Assembly: GCF_018140925.1 (NCBI RefSeq)
Contig: NZ_CP073315.1
Location: 2,046,001 to 2,110,000, forward strand
Reading direction: 5' to 3'
Origin: Psychrobacillus sp. INOP01
GTDB lineage: Bacteria; Bacillota; Bacilli; Bacillales_A; Planococcaceae
Length of the DNA stretch: 64,000 nt
Both the position numbers and the translations under genes were made by a program. The notes beneath the pieces are model-generated. The model was not told where the DNA came from and made no database searches. It saw only the letters and a list, made by a program, of their open reading frames with translations. Shown piece by piece: positions 7,876-16,728 of this stretch (positions are counted from its first letter, which is position 1; every line of letters begins with the position of its first letter).

Positions 7876-8982
7876 TCACTCTACTCCAAACACATGCTGT
7901 TGCACCCACGCATTTGTTTTTCCTATCTCACTCTCAACATCTTTTAAAAAGTTAACCGTGTAGGGCTCACCTTTCAAAACTGCTGTCGATAAAAAGCTAG
8001 GATTCTCTAGAGTCACTACTTGTTCACCATTAACATTTTTCTTTAAAATTTCTATTTTAGCAATCCCGCCAATATTAGTATACTCGTCTTTTTGACCCGA
8101 GAAAAAGTTTCCTAACGAATAAAACACATGTGTCCGATGACCACTTTCTGACAAGATCAGTTCATAGGGTTGGATAACATGAGGGTGATGACCGAATATA
8201 ATATCTGCACCTGCTTCTGCAATCGACTGAGCAAGCTGTTTCTGCGTATCATTTGCCTCTAGGTTATATTCCGCCCCCCAATGGATGCTAACAACAACAA
8301 AGTCTACCTTTGCTTTTAACTCCTTTATTTCCTCTACAATTCGAGTCTCATCTATCCGATTTACTAAATAGTCCTTCCCTTCCGGAGTTTCATGCCCATT
8401 TGTTCCATACGTATAACCAAGAATTCCAAGTGATATATTATCCACTTCGAATATCCGGTCTGCGTGTTGGTCCTCTACTGATTTATAGGCCCCAACATAT
8501 GGCATTTCTACCTTCTCCATCTGTTGAATTGCTTCTAGTAGACCATCTTCACCTTGGTCGAGTGTATGATTATTAGCTATTGATAAAACGTCTACACCAA
8601 TATCCTTTAAATCTCCAATAATATGTGGAGGACTAGAAAAGTTCGGGTAACCAGATAATCCAAATGCTCCACCTGCCGGTAAGGATTCCTGATTTGCTAT
8701 TAACAAATCGACGGATTTTAATTCTTCCTGCACAGGAGAAAAAGAAGGAACAAAACTCATATAATTGTAAAGCGGTAAATGTAGTAATACGTCACCAATC
8801 ATCGCAATCTCTATTTTTTCTTCCTCGTAATCCATATAAAATGTCGAAAATTGTTTCCCGTGGAACTCTTTATTAAATTGAATAGGTTCCTCTATTTGTA
8901 GATTAAAATATAGCAATACTGAAATAACAACGACTAAAAAAGCAGTTAAAGCTTTGATAAATACCACCTCCACTCCAATCAT
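7876..8982 (-). CDS. CapA/PgsA-family metallophosphatase-like protein
   Basis: A 368-aa protein with an N-terminal membrane anchor (about 8-25) and a CapA (poly-gamma-glutamate synthesis) domain. AMIGDVLLHLPLY (about 60-72), SIANNHTLDQG (about 134-144), VVSIHWGAEY (about 231-240) and FGHHPHVIQPYE (about 259-270) carry the Asp, Asn-His, His and His-x-His residues of the calcineurin-like metal site. Family members act outside the membrane; PgsA aids poly-gamma-glutamate export, but no pgsBC genes are near, so the role here is open. Start choice is uncertain: the best Shine-Dalgarno (GGAGGTG) lies inside codons 5-6 of the ATG-8982 frame, with no standard start codon correctly placed after it. 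Confidence 0.8.
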   Translation of the reverse strand: MIGVEVVFIKALTAFLVVVISVLLYFNLQIEEPIQFNKEFHGKQFSTFYMDYEEEKIEIAMIGDVLLHLPLYNYMSFVPSFSPVQEELKSVDLLIANQESLPAGGAFGLSGYPNFSSPPHIIGDLKDIGVDVLSIANNHTLDQGEDGLLEAIQQMEKVEMPYVGAYKSVEDQHADRIFEVDNISLGILGYTYGTNGHETPEGKDYLVNRIDETRIVEEIKELKAKVDFVVVSIHWGAEYNLEANDTQKQLAQSIAEAGADIIFGHHPHVIQPYELILSESGHRTHVFYSLGNFFSGQKDEYTNIGGIAKIEILKKNVNGEQVVTLENPSFLSTAVLKGEPYTVNFLKDVESEIGKTNAWVQQHVFGVE

Positions 8983-9208
8983 GTACTTCGATCACGTTAC
9001 TTATACAAAATAATCTTTATATATACTTATAAGGATAATAGCTGCTATCTATTCTCAGCCCTTTCATAGTATACAAGACAGCAAACATTTCTTATATACA
9101 ATTATGTTGATGAAACCTAGCAAAGTAAGGTAAAAATGACCTTAGAAAATAGTAAATGGTACAAGTGGCTACCTAGATAGAGGCCGCTCTTTACGAGTAA
9201 GAAAGAAA

Positions 9209-9944
9209 GGTGTTTTAAGTGATGCTCAAAAATCGAGCAACAAGGTAGGAGTTGTGCTCCCTGTGTATAACCAAGAAAGGGAGTATTTGTTTGAATGTGG
9301 CTATGTCTCCAAAGTATGTCTGCAAGTATAGATCATAGAAGAAAAAATGGGGAAATTGTTGTAATAGATATGGGTTCGACCGATTCGACATTAAGTGAAA
9401 TATACTCTATGCACGTTTCTCGAATAATTCCCATTCATATAAGCACAAGACATAAAGCTGAAACTCTAAATATTGGCTTGGAATATGTTCTTGGTGAATA
9501 CGTATTAGAATTAGATGGAGATGATTGGATTGATCCATCCTCGCTAGAGAATATGGTAAGTGAAGGGTTTTCCTATAAGGACAAATATGAGAAGTTTCAA
9601 ACGCATTGCCCACGATTGTATCGTTATTCAGCACTCAAAGAATTGGATGGGTGGATGTCGACAATTCAAGGAGAGCCTCTTCAGCAAATGATTTTGCCAT
9701 GTTCCTACGTCTAGCCGAGCACTTCCAGTTTCACTGGATAGACAAAGACTTATATCATCCACGTCGACATAGCACAAATATTACAATACAAGAAAAGGAA
9801 ATATTAAAAAACCAATTCCGTGTGATTGTTTAAGAAACACTGCTCCGCTGGGGGAATGTCTATGAGCCAACTTTTGAATTAATAGACGGAACAATAACGA
9901 AAATCAAATTAGTTCCTAATGGAAAAGAGAGTACGAATAAGTGA
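9209..9944 (+). pseudogene. family 2 glycosyltransferase pseudogene
   Basis: Remnants of a GT2 glycosyltransferase in several frames. The first piece (about 9245-9295) reads VGVVLPVYNQEREYLFEC, the canonical GT-A start. After a frameshift near 9295 it continues with GEIVVIDMGSTDSTLSEIYS and VLELDGDDWIDP (DxD metal motif). A second shift near 9675 leads to SSANDFAMFLRLAEHFQ and DLYHPRRHSTNI. An in-frame TAA at 9831-9833 interrupts the tail, which stays open to TGA 9942. The protein also looks internally shortened compared with the family. Two shifts plus a nonsense codon indicate genuine decay. Confidence 0.85.
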
Positions 9945-9952
9945 ATGTAGCC

Positions 9953-9991
9953 AAAAAAGAAAAGCATTCACTAAGGATGCTTTTCTTTTTT
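9953..9991. terminator. bidirectional terminator
   Basis: AAAAAAGAAAAGCAT (9953-9967) pairs with ATGCTTTTCTTTTTT (9977-9991). It overlaps the 3' end of the minus-strand MFS gene. Confidence 0.85.
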
Positions 9992-11194
9992 AGATTGTGA
10001 CCGTTGATTCAGTAAAAAGACATACAAAAATGCGCCCGCTCCTAGTAATCGTAATCCTGAGCTAATATACATAGACACATTCATACCGATAAGATCCAAA
10101 GACCAGATCCCAATCTGAGGTGCAACGAAGGCGACGAAGGCAAGGAGCACATTATACGTTGTAATACAGTACGTACGGTACCTTTCAGGTGATTGCTCCA
10201 ACAACAAGTTAAATAATAATAGAACAGTACCAGATAAGAAAAATCCTGAAGTTGTTTGAATTAGGGTTAAATAGTATAGGTTTGTCGATAGAACTGTTAA
10301 AAATGGAGTTGTTGCCATTCCAATTGCTGCCCATATAAAGACTTGCATATTAGAATACTTATCCGCCCATTTCTTCCATAATGGGAACGTTAGAAACTGC
10401 ATAAGCATGCTCCCAACGGAAAACATACTAATCCAGAAGATTGTTGCACCTGCTATTCGGATGTTATAAATATTGAACAAGCCCCAAGCCATTTGCCAAC
10501 CAAAGTTAAATAAAAGAGCAGCTGCCAAAAACCAAACATAGCTAGAAATTTTAAAAATGCCCCAATCCATCGATTTCTTTTTTATTTGCTCATCTGATGT
10601 TTCAACAACGTCTTCTTCTTGTTTTAATATGAAAAACACTTCTAGTAAACCGAAACCAAACGCTAATGCAAACAGAATTTGATAGGCAATAATACTCTCG
10701 GTGGCATCTTTCATTAATACACCAATTATTAGTGTTGATATAAGTCCAACCAACGTTAATAGGCGATTACGATCACTAAAAAATTGACCTCTTCTCGATT
10801 CATCAATCATTCCACTTATCAATGTTTGCCACCCTACATTGGCTATCGTGTTCGGAATACTGATAAAAGCAATAATCACTAGGAAAGCCCATGATTGAAA
10901 CGAATCAGAAGGTAAATAGACAACAAGTACAATGAGCAAAAACATTAATCTTGCCAGTAAAACAGACATCGCCACTAGCTTCTTTTGTGTGCTTGCTCGA
11001 TTAAGTAAGATTGCTGCTGGTATTGTCATTAACAATGCCATTAAAGGAGGTAAAGAGCTAATTAATCCTACTTGATAATTAGTGGCGCCTAATATAGTTA
11101 TAGCAAAAACAGCAAAAAAATTATTGGAAAAGTTAAGTGCTATAGTAGATGCCATTCCATGGTAAATACTAATCTTTTCATTATACGGTCTCAA
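9971..11194 (-). CDS. MFS transporter
   Basis: A 407-aa, 12-segment major facilitator protein. The first half contains GLISSLPPLMALLMTIPAA, and a hydrophilic central loop (EEDVVETSDEQIKKKSMD, about 194-211) separates the two halves. The C-terminus is basic (SQSKKEKHP). The start is a TTG at 11194 with only a weak upstream purine tract; an internal ATG (MASTIALNF, codon 14) is an alternative but would trim the first segment. Substrate unknown. It sits alone between two pseudogene remnants. Confidence 0.75.
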   Translation of the reverse strand: MRPYNEKISIYHGMASTIALNFSNNFFAVFAITILGATNYQVGLISSLPPLMALLMTIPAAILLNRASTQKKLVAMSVLLARLMFLLIVLVVYLPSDSFQSWAFLVIIAFISIPNTIANVGWQTLISGMIDESRRGQFFSDRNRLLTLVGLISTLIIGVLMKDATESIIAYQILFALAFGFGLLEVFFILKQEEDVVETSDEQIKKKSMDWGIFKISSYVWFLAAALLFNFGWQMAWGLFNIYNIRIAGATIFWISMFSVGSMLMQFLTFPLWKKWADKYSNMQVFIWAAIGMATTPFLTVLSTNLYYLTLIQTTSGFFLSGTVLLLFNLLLEQSPERYRTYCITTYNVLLAFVAFVAPQIGIWSLDLIGMNVSMYISSGLRLLGAGAFLYVFLLNQRSQSKKEKHP

Positions 11195-11428
11195 GTTCTG
11201 TCAGCCCAATCAATTTTTAATAGTGGATATGCTAGAATTATATACTTGCTTTGACAGAAAACAAGTACTTCGAGACACAAAATTTATGGAGGTTTTTAGG
11301 GAGTGGGATAAGTTACCGATTCAGTAAATGATGACTGTGGAGCTATAGATATATTGTTAAATTATATGATTAGTTAACCCCAAAAACGAGGTTGCTTAGA
11401 AAAAGCACCTCGTAACTAAATACTTATA

Positions 11429-11620
11429 TTATTTAACTAATAATCCACCTTGTTTTAAGTAAGTTTGGATACCTTCTGCAGCACGATAAGAAAGTGCTCC
11501 TAGCGTACCTAATGTTTAACTAATTGACGATCTTGCTCGGTATAGTCGTATGTCATACGAAGTAACGGCATACCGTAAGCATCTTCTTTATATTCAGGGT
11601 CTAGGTCAAGATAGTTCCCA
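11429..11620 (-). pseudogene. remnant of a GMC-type oxidoreductase C-terminus
   Basis: On the minus strand, LDLDPEYKEDAYGMPLLRMT then TYDYTEQDRQLVKH ends at a stop. The text resumes in another frame as GTLGALSYRAAEGIQTYLKQ and GGLLVK up to TAA (11429-11431). Both resemble C-terminal parts of GMC/gluconate-dehydrogenase-like flavoproteins, but the segment normally between them is missing. The frame upstream to about 11740 stays open (LNSAPQLAVPDGTTLLAIGN) but is not recognised. This is from memory of the family, so a search should confirm it. Confidence 0.5.
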
Positions 11621-11947
11621 ATTGCTAATAATGTTGTTCCATCTGGTACAGCTAGCTGGGGAGCAGAGTTTAAAAGCGAATTTATTCGTTGGGCAAACAG
11701 CTTCTTAAAAATTGTTTCTAATTTACCTTTAATTCTAATAAATGCGTTCTTTCAAAATAGTTGAATAACGTCTAATACTTGTTTTCTTAGTGACAATAAG
11801 CAGACTTTTATTTACAATTGGTTCTTAAAGAGTATAATGTGTAGATGATGTAAAAGAACATTTACTGGGTATAATGGATTGCAGAAGGGTACTGCATAAT
11901 AGACAAACAAGCTTCACTTTATTTGAGAAAATGGGGTGGTATCGAAG

Positions 11948-12703
11948 ATGAATCAAGAACAACAACTGACGCTTGTTGAACATTTAACAGAACTTAGAAA
12001 AAGACTAATAATTGTCGCATCGACTTTCATTCTCTCCCTTGCTTTAGGATTTTGGTTGGCTCCAAAAACACTCACTTTCTTAAAACAACAACCTACTGCT
12101 ATGAATGTTGAATGGAATGTTTTCGGTTATACAGATGGTTTAATGATTTATGTAAAATGTGCGTTAATACTAGCCATATTAATAACTTTGCCAATTGCTC
12201 TCCATCAGATTTGGTTATTTGTAAGACCTGGTCTTAACGCAAATGAAGCAAAGGGTACAGGCTATTTTATTCCAGTGTCATTTTTCTTATTTTTAGTAGG
12301 GATTAGCTTTAGTTATTACATACTATTCCCCCTTATGCTAAATTTCATGTCTAACATCAACGATTCTATCGGGGCGTTAGAGACTTATGGGATGAAACAA
12401 TATTTCACTTTTATGTTTAACCTAGTGATTCCCGTAGGTATTGTATTTGAATTACCCGTTATTATACTGTTCCTAACCAAATTGGGTATAATAACTCCAG
12501 ATCGACTAAGAAAAATGAGAAAAGTCTCCTATTTTGTACTTGTAGTAGTTGGTGTCTCCATTACCCCACCAGACTTTATCTCTGACTTTATTATTGTCAT
12601 TCCGTTATTATTGCTATTTGAAATTAGTATTCTTGTGTCTAGTTGGTCTTATAAAAAACAACTTGCAAAACAAGCACTTGAGGACCAGATTTTAGAGCAA
12701 TAA
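11948..12703 (+). CDS. tatC: Sec-independent (Tat) translocase subunit TatC
   Basis: A 251-aa, six-segment membrane protein. The conserved N-terminal LVEHLTELRKRLI (about 9-21) binds twin-arginine signal peptides together with the acidic residue in the first cytoplasmic loop. The periplasmic cap region contains FVRPGLNANEAKG, and FELPVIILFLTKLGIITP with VSITPP mark the later segments. TatC receives folded precursors and builds a channel with TatA. I chose ATG 11948 over the GTG at 11936, which forms part of the GGGGTGG ribosome binding site. tatA follows after 56 nt, a minimal TatA-TatC pair as in Bacillus. Confidence 0.95.
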   Translation: MNQEQQLTLVEHLTELRKRLIIVASTFILSLALGFWLAPKTLTFLKQQPTAMNVEWNVFGYTDGLMIYVKCALILAILITLPIALHQIWLFVRPGLNANEAKGTGYFIPVSFFLFLVGISFSYYILFPLMLNFMSNINDSIGALETYGMKQYFTFMFNLVIPVGIVFELPVIILFLTKLGIITPDRLRKMRKVSYFVLVVVGVSITPPDFISDFIIVIPLLLLFEISILVSSWSYKKQLAKQALEDQILEQ

Positions 12704-12759
12704 ATTTAATGCACACTTGCCACTGAATTTATATACTATCACCTAGAGGAGGAACTTCC

Positions 12760-12963
12760 ATGCCTAACATTGGAGTACCAGGATTAATCATCATTTTAAT
12801 AATCGCTTTAATCGTATTCGGACCATCTAAATTACCTCAATTAGGTAAAGCGGTTGGACAAACGTTAAGAGAATTCAAAAACTCAACAAAAGATATCGTC
12901 GATGATGTTACTGAAGAGTTTAAATTAGATGACAAAGAAGCTGACACTAAAAAGAAAGCATAA
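12760..12963 (+). CDS. tatA: Sec-independent (Tat) translocase subunit TatA
   Basis: A 67-aa protein with a short N-terminal membrane helix (residues about 5-20, [14 protein letters not shown]), the [10 protein letters not shown] hinge, an amphipathic helix ([13 protein letters not shown]) and a charged tail ending TKKKA. This is the canonical TatA/E layout. TatA oligomers form the protein-conducting part of the twin-arginine pathway. AGAGGAGGAA lies 6 nt before ATG. No Tat substrate gene is adjacent. Confidence 0.95.
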   Translation: MPNIGVPGLIIILIIALIVFGPSKLPQLGKAVGQTLREFKNSTKDIVDDVTEEFKLDDKEADTKKKA

Positions 12964-12966
12964 TAA

Positions 12967-13174
12967 GAAAAACGTGCTAAAAGATGCCCGGTCCTTTATA
13001 TTCAAAACCTGTTCTATCCTTTTCAAAGGGCTTTGGGCAGACATGTGGCTATATTATTACCGAGTGAATTTTTAAAGAGGCTGGTCGTGACGGACGTCAC
13101 GACCAGCCTCTTCTTTTTCGGTAATTTTATAGCATTTGTCTGTCCGTCACCCTTCTCTAACTTTTAGAAACAGG
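12967..13174 (+). repeat. dispersed structured repeat, family 1, copy 2
   Basis: Begins GAAAAACG three bases after the tatA stop. Left arm: GGTCCTTTATATTCAAAACC, TGTTCTATCCTTTTCAAAGG, GCTTTGGGCAGACATG, GCTATATTATTACCGAGTGA. The centre is a perfect 18-bp inverted repeat with a 2-nt loop (13075-13112). Right arm: TCGGTAATTTTATAGCATTT, GTCTGTCCGTC, then TAGAAACAGG, which is the approximate inverse of the left arm (CCTGTTCTA). The whole element is thus a long imperfect inverted repeat and probably also ends the tat transcript. Confidence 0.85.
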
Positions 13175-13260
13175 TAAGTGCTTTTTTAGATAACTAGAGA
13201 AAAAATACTTTCCTATTCTTCAAGAAAAACGTATGCGCTTGACAGGTGTCGGACTATTAT

Positions 13261-13297
13261 AAAAAACCAACTATTCTATTCGGATAGTTGGTTTTTT
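13261..13297. terminator. bidirectional terminator
   Basis: AACCAACTAT / ATAGTTGGTT stem with A-run before and T-run after, downstream of the minus-strand EAL gene. Confidence 0.85.
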
Positions 13298-13303
13298 GGT
13301 TTA

Positions 13304-14299
13304 TTAAACTCTATTTGAAATAGGCTTTGCTGTTGGTTTTCCAAAATAATACCCTTGAAATAGCTTATATCCAATTTCTTTCAGCCATTCAAAGTCTTCT
13401 CGCTCTTCTATTCCTTCTGCTAAAGGAATAGACCCAACTTCTACTGCCTTTTCTAAAAACTTTTGGGCAACAGCTTGTTTCTTCACATCATTTGAAACTC
13501 CTTGGACATACTTCATATCTAGCTTCATATAATTCGGTTTTATATCTGCAAGCATTTCCATCGTGCTATAGCCTTCACCTACATCATCGAGTGCGTATTC
13601 AAACCCTTTTTTCTTATAAAATGTAAGGATTCTTTTTAAATGCTCGATATCTTCTACTTTTTCCGTTTCTACCACTTCAAATACTAGTTGGACAGGATTT
13701 ATACCTAGTTCCTCTGCTAAGGCAGTAGTAGATTTCAAACAAAATTCAGGTGAATAAATAGATGTAGGTATGAAATTGATAAATGCTTTCTTTTCTTTAA
13801 TGACTGCTGCATGTTTCACCGCGGTCATTCTACACGCTCTATCCAAAGCGTAAAGCCTTCCTCTTGCTTTAGCAGCGGAAAATATTTCATTTGGATACAT
13901 CATGGAACCATCTTCTTTTGAAAATCTAGCTAAAAGTTCATAAGCAAAGACCTGTTCCTCTACATTTACAATTGGTTGATAATGACAAACCATTAATTGT
14001 TTTTTAATGACTTCATCAATCCATTGAACATCTAATATTTCTTTTATTTTTACGATAGGCTCCCATGGCTGGTTAGAAATCCTAAATAAGACTTGAGAAG
14101 TATCCATATGATCTTGACAGAAGTCTATAAAGTCTCTAACATCAGACTCTTTAACAGTAAATATGTTCTCTTTTGCATCTACTAATATGTTCCGGCGTTT
14201 TAAATGCTTCAAGACACTGTCTATCAGGGCGATGTTGGAATCTCCATCTACTTTAAACTCAAATTTCAACTCTTTTACTCGGCAATTATTACACTCCAA
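13304..14299 (-). CDS. EAL-domain cyclic di-GMP phosphodiesterase
   Basis: A 331-aa cytoplasmic protein. The start is TTG 14299 (MECNNCRVKELKFEF), which has AAAAGGAG about 9 nt upstream; the longer frame to 14371 would overlap the upstream gene's terminator. Residues about 1-95 are an N-terminal region of unknown function with an opening Cys-x-x-Cys. The EAL domain spans about 100-325. Visible catalytic-type residues are the Glu of YELLAR, INFIP, FEVVETE, the double Asp of LDDVGEGYS, KLDMKY, EGIEE and QGYYFGKP, so c-di-GMP hydrolysis to pGpG is plausible. No GGDEF domain is present. Confidence 0.85.
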   Translation of the reverse strand: MECNNCRVKELKFEFKVDGDSNIALIDSVLKHLKRRNILVDAKENIFTVKESDVRDFIDFCQDHMDTSQVLFRISNQPWEPIVKIKEILDVQWIDEVIKKQLMVCHYQPIVNVEEQVFAYELLARFSKEDGSMMYPNEIFSAAKARGRLYALDRACRMTAVKHAAVIKEKKAFINFIPTSIYSPEFCLKSTTALAEELGINPVQLVFEVVETEKVEDIEHLKRILTFYKKKGFEYALDDVGEGYSTMEMLADIKPNYMKLDMKYVQGVSNDVKKQAVAQKFLEKAVEVGSIPLAEGIEEREDFEWLKEIGYKLFQGYYFGKPTAKPISNRV

Positions 14300-14340
14300 A
14301 TTCTTTCGCTCCTTTTGTAGTTTAGTATCAATGAAGTAAA

Positions 14341-14374
14341 AAAATCCCCTGTTCGGCACTTTGCTTAACAAGGG
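14341..14374 (-). terminator. terminator after the TraB-family gene
   Basis: On the minus strand ATCCCTTGTT pairs with AACAGGGGAT around a 13-nt loop and is followed by seven T. Confidence 0.8.
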
Positions 14375-14383
14375 ATGGAATTA

Positions 14384-15550
14384 CTATAAATTTTTGAAAA
14401 ATACTCGTATTACATCCGCTCCACCTATAAAGGTTCCAAGCGATCCAAACAAATTAGTTAATACAACTACGAGTAATACTCTAGTTACTTTGTTTCTCCA
14501 AAACCCTTTTATGGTAAAGACATCTTCTGATAACCTTTCAAAATCGGCTATCGTTGGCCGCTTAATATACGCTTGGACAAGTCCTGAAAACCAACCTGAT
14601 GCTAAAATAGGATGAAGTGCTGTAACTGGTGCCGTGATAAATGCTGCTAGAATTGCTAATGGGTGTCCTAATGCTACTGCTGCTCCAACTGCCGCCATTG
14701 AACCAGTCCACAGAATCCAGCTTAGTGCCTGGTCAAAACCTGCTGAAGGATTCGCGATGAATGTAAACACGATTAATGCCACAATTAGAATCGGAATAGC
14801 CCAACCAATTATTTTAGGAACAACTGACTTTGGTGGTAAAGCTGATAGTTCAGCTAAATCCTGCTCCTTATGAATTTCCTTTGTAATACCAGGTACATGG
14901 GCAGCGCCTAATACCGCTACAACTTTCTCTCCTGGTGCTTCCTTAATTTTTTGAGCCAAATACTGATCACGTTCATCGATTAATGGTGTTTTTAGCTTTG
15001 GAAAGGATTCCGTAAACTCAGCTAATACAGCATTTAACGTATCCTTAGATTTCATATTCTCCATTTCTTCTTCCGATATAGTATCCTTACTGAAAATACT
15101 AAAGAAAACGGAAGTAAGTAATTGTGATTTCCCAGTCCATCCAAGATTATGCCATATACGTGAAAAAGTAGTTTGGATATTACGATCTGCTAATACAAGC
15201 TCTGCCCCATTCTCTTTCGCACTTGCTATACCTTGAATCATTTCCTGACCTGGCTTAATATCAAACTGTTTAGCCATCCGATTTTGGAAAGAAGAAATTG
15301 CCAGATTCATTAATAATAGTGTAGCTTTCTTATCCTTAATAACCTTAAAGATATCCGTCTGCTTCCACTTATTATTATCTATAATAGATTGGTATCTTTG
15401 CTCATCCAATTCAATACAAACAGAATCTGGTTGTTCTCTATCGATTACTTCCTTTACCTGTTCCGCACTCTGTCTTGATACATGTGCCGTTCCGATTAAT
15501 ATAATTTCTTTATCATTTACATATAAACGTGTAATATTTTCCTCGGACAT
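14384..15550 (-). CDS. TraB/PrgY-family membrane protein
   Basis: A 388-aa protein. The N-terminal domain (about 1-235) is TraB/PrgY type: LIGTAHVSRQSAEQV (about 17-31) and VVAVLGAAHVPGI (about 210-222) carry the paired G-x-x-H signatures, with ELDEQRY and LADRNI between them. The C-terminal part has about four membrane segments (IGWAIPILIVALIVF onward). Enterococcal TraB/PrgY reduce the activity of endogenous peptide pheromones, and the fold is related to Tiki/EreA metal hydrolases; the bacterial chromosomal homologues are uncharacterised. No conjugation genes are near. The window contains a putative signalling peptide gene 17 kb away, but a link is only speculation. Confidence 0.8.
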   Translation of the reverse strand: MSEENITRLYVNDKEIILIGTAHVSRQSAEQVKEVIDREQPDSVCIELDEQRYQSIIDNNKWKQTDIFKVIKDKKATLLLMNLAISSFQNRMAKQFDIKPGQEMIQGIASAKENGAELVLADRNIQTTFSRIWHNLGWTGKSQLLTSVFFSIFSKDTISEEEMENMKSKDTLNAVLAEFTESFPKLKTPLIDERDQYLAQKIKEAPGEKVVAVLGAAHVPGITKEIHKEQDLAELSALPPKSVVPKIIGWAIPILIVALIVFTFIANPSAGFDQALSWILWTGSMAAVGAAVALGHPLAILAAFITAPVTALHPILASGWFSGLVQAYIKRPTIADFERLSEDVFTIKGFWRNKVTRVLLVVVLTNLFGSLGTFIGGADVIRVFFKNL

Positions 15551-15708
15551 AAACTACTTCCTTCGACTAATGTATTATCTCTTAGTAATACCATTAAGAG
15601 ATTCTCTATCTCTCATAATGAAGTAGATTATCATAAATTTCAACGATGATTCCATTTTATTTATAATTTTTTTGAAAAAACTTTATTTGTTTAGCGAAGT
15701 TCTCCTCA

Positions 15709-16728
15709 CTAAGCCCGAGAAAAACGTTTCTTTGCATAAACGTAAGTTACTGCCAGCGCCAAAACTAATACTGTTCCTTTAATAATATCAAATGCATAAT
15801 AAGGTAAATTTAAAATGGTTAGACCGTTCAATAAAATTCCAATTACTGCTGCTCCAAAAAAAGTTCCCAGTGCATTAGGCTTCCCAATTCCTAGTACGGA
15901 ATAGCCAACAAAAACTGCAGCAACCGCCTCCATTAAAAGTGGAGTGCCGGCATCAATTTGACCTGAACCCACCCTTGCTGTGAATAATACTCCCGCCAAC
16001 GAAGCAAAAATGCCCGAAATGATGTAAGCGATGAACTTCACTTTACGTGTGTTCACTCCGGACAATGTTGCAGCTTCCTCATTTCCACCCGTCATATATA
16101 ATATGCGACCCCAGCGTGTATGATTGAGAACAATATAAGCTACTACCACGAGTATTAACATAATCCATACAGGTACAGGTAAACCAAGCAATCTACCTTG
16201 GCCGATCCAAAGAAATGCCTCTGAGAATTTCCCTGGAGCAGTTCCACCCGAAGTAAGTGGCATATTATTGTAGATTGAGTATCCTTCTGTATATGTCCGA
16301 TGAAAGCCCGCAACAATATACATCGTACTTAAAGTTGCTAGTAAATCAGGAATACCTATAATTACAATTAGGAAACTATTAACTAATCCCACTAATACTC
16401 CAACTAGAATGGGTACAATTAATACAAGCCATAAAGGCATCTCATACCAAACCATTAGAGATGCGGTCACAACAGTTGATAGCGACATAGTAGATCCTAC
16501 ACTTAAGTCAAAACCTCCTACTACAAGAGTGAAGGTTACACCCAATGCTAATAGAGTAACGATAGAAATAGAGCGTAGAATATCTGTAAAATTTGCATAT
16601 GTAAAAAAGGCTTCACTTATTGAACTAAAATAAATAATAATACTAATAAGTAAAGCGATAGCTCCAAACTTAAATAGAAAATTAGTACCGCTTTCTTTCA
16701 ACTTATTTTTCTTTACCACCGCTTGCAT
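15709..16728 (-). CDS. sugar-type ABC transporter permease (putative methylthioribose import)
   Basis: A 339-aa RbsC/branched-chain-type permease with about 8-10 membrane segments. TLVVGGFDLSVGSTMSLSTV (about 62-81) is the typical signature of this family, and NALGTFFGAAVIGILLNGLT lies near the end. It pairs with the dual-domain ATPase whose 3' end it overlaps by 26 nt. It is the last gene of the SAM-riboswitch operon mtnK-mtnA-binding protein-ATPase-permease, which makes methylthioribose, the MtnK substrate, the best substrate guess; ribose or another pentose cannot be excluded. Confidence 0.8.
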   Translation of the reverse strand: MQAVVKKNKLKESGTNFLFKFGAIALLISIIIYFSSISEAFFTYANFTDILRSISIVTLLALGVTFTLVVGGFDLSVGSTMSLSTVVTASLMVWYEMPLWLVLIVPILVGVLVGLVNSFLIVIIGIPDLLATLSTMYIVAGFHRTYTEGYSIYNNMPLTSGGTAPGKFSEAFLWIGQGRLLGLPVPVWIMLILVVVAYIVLNHTRWGRILYMTGGNEEAATLSGVNTRKVKFIAYIISGIFASLAGVLFTARVGSGQIDAGTPLLMEAVAAVFVGYSVLGIGKPNALGTFFGAAVIGILLNGLTILNLPYYAFDIIKGTVLVLALAVTYVYAKKRFSRA

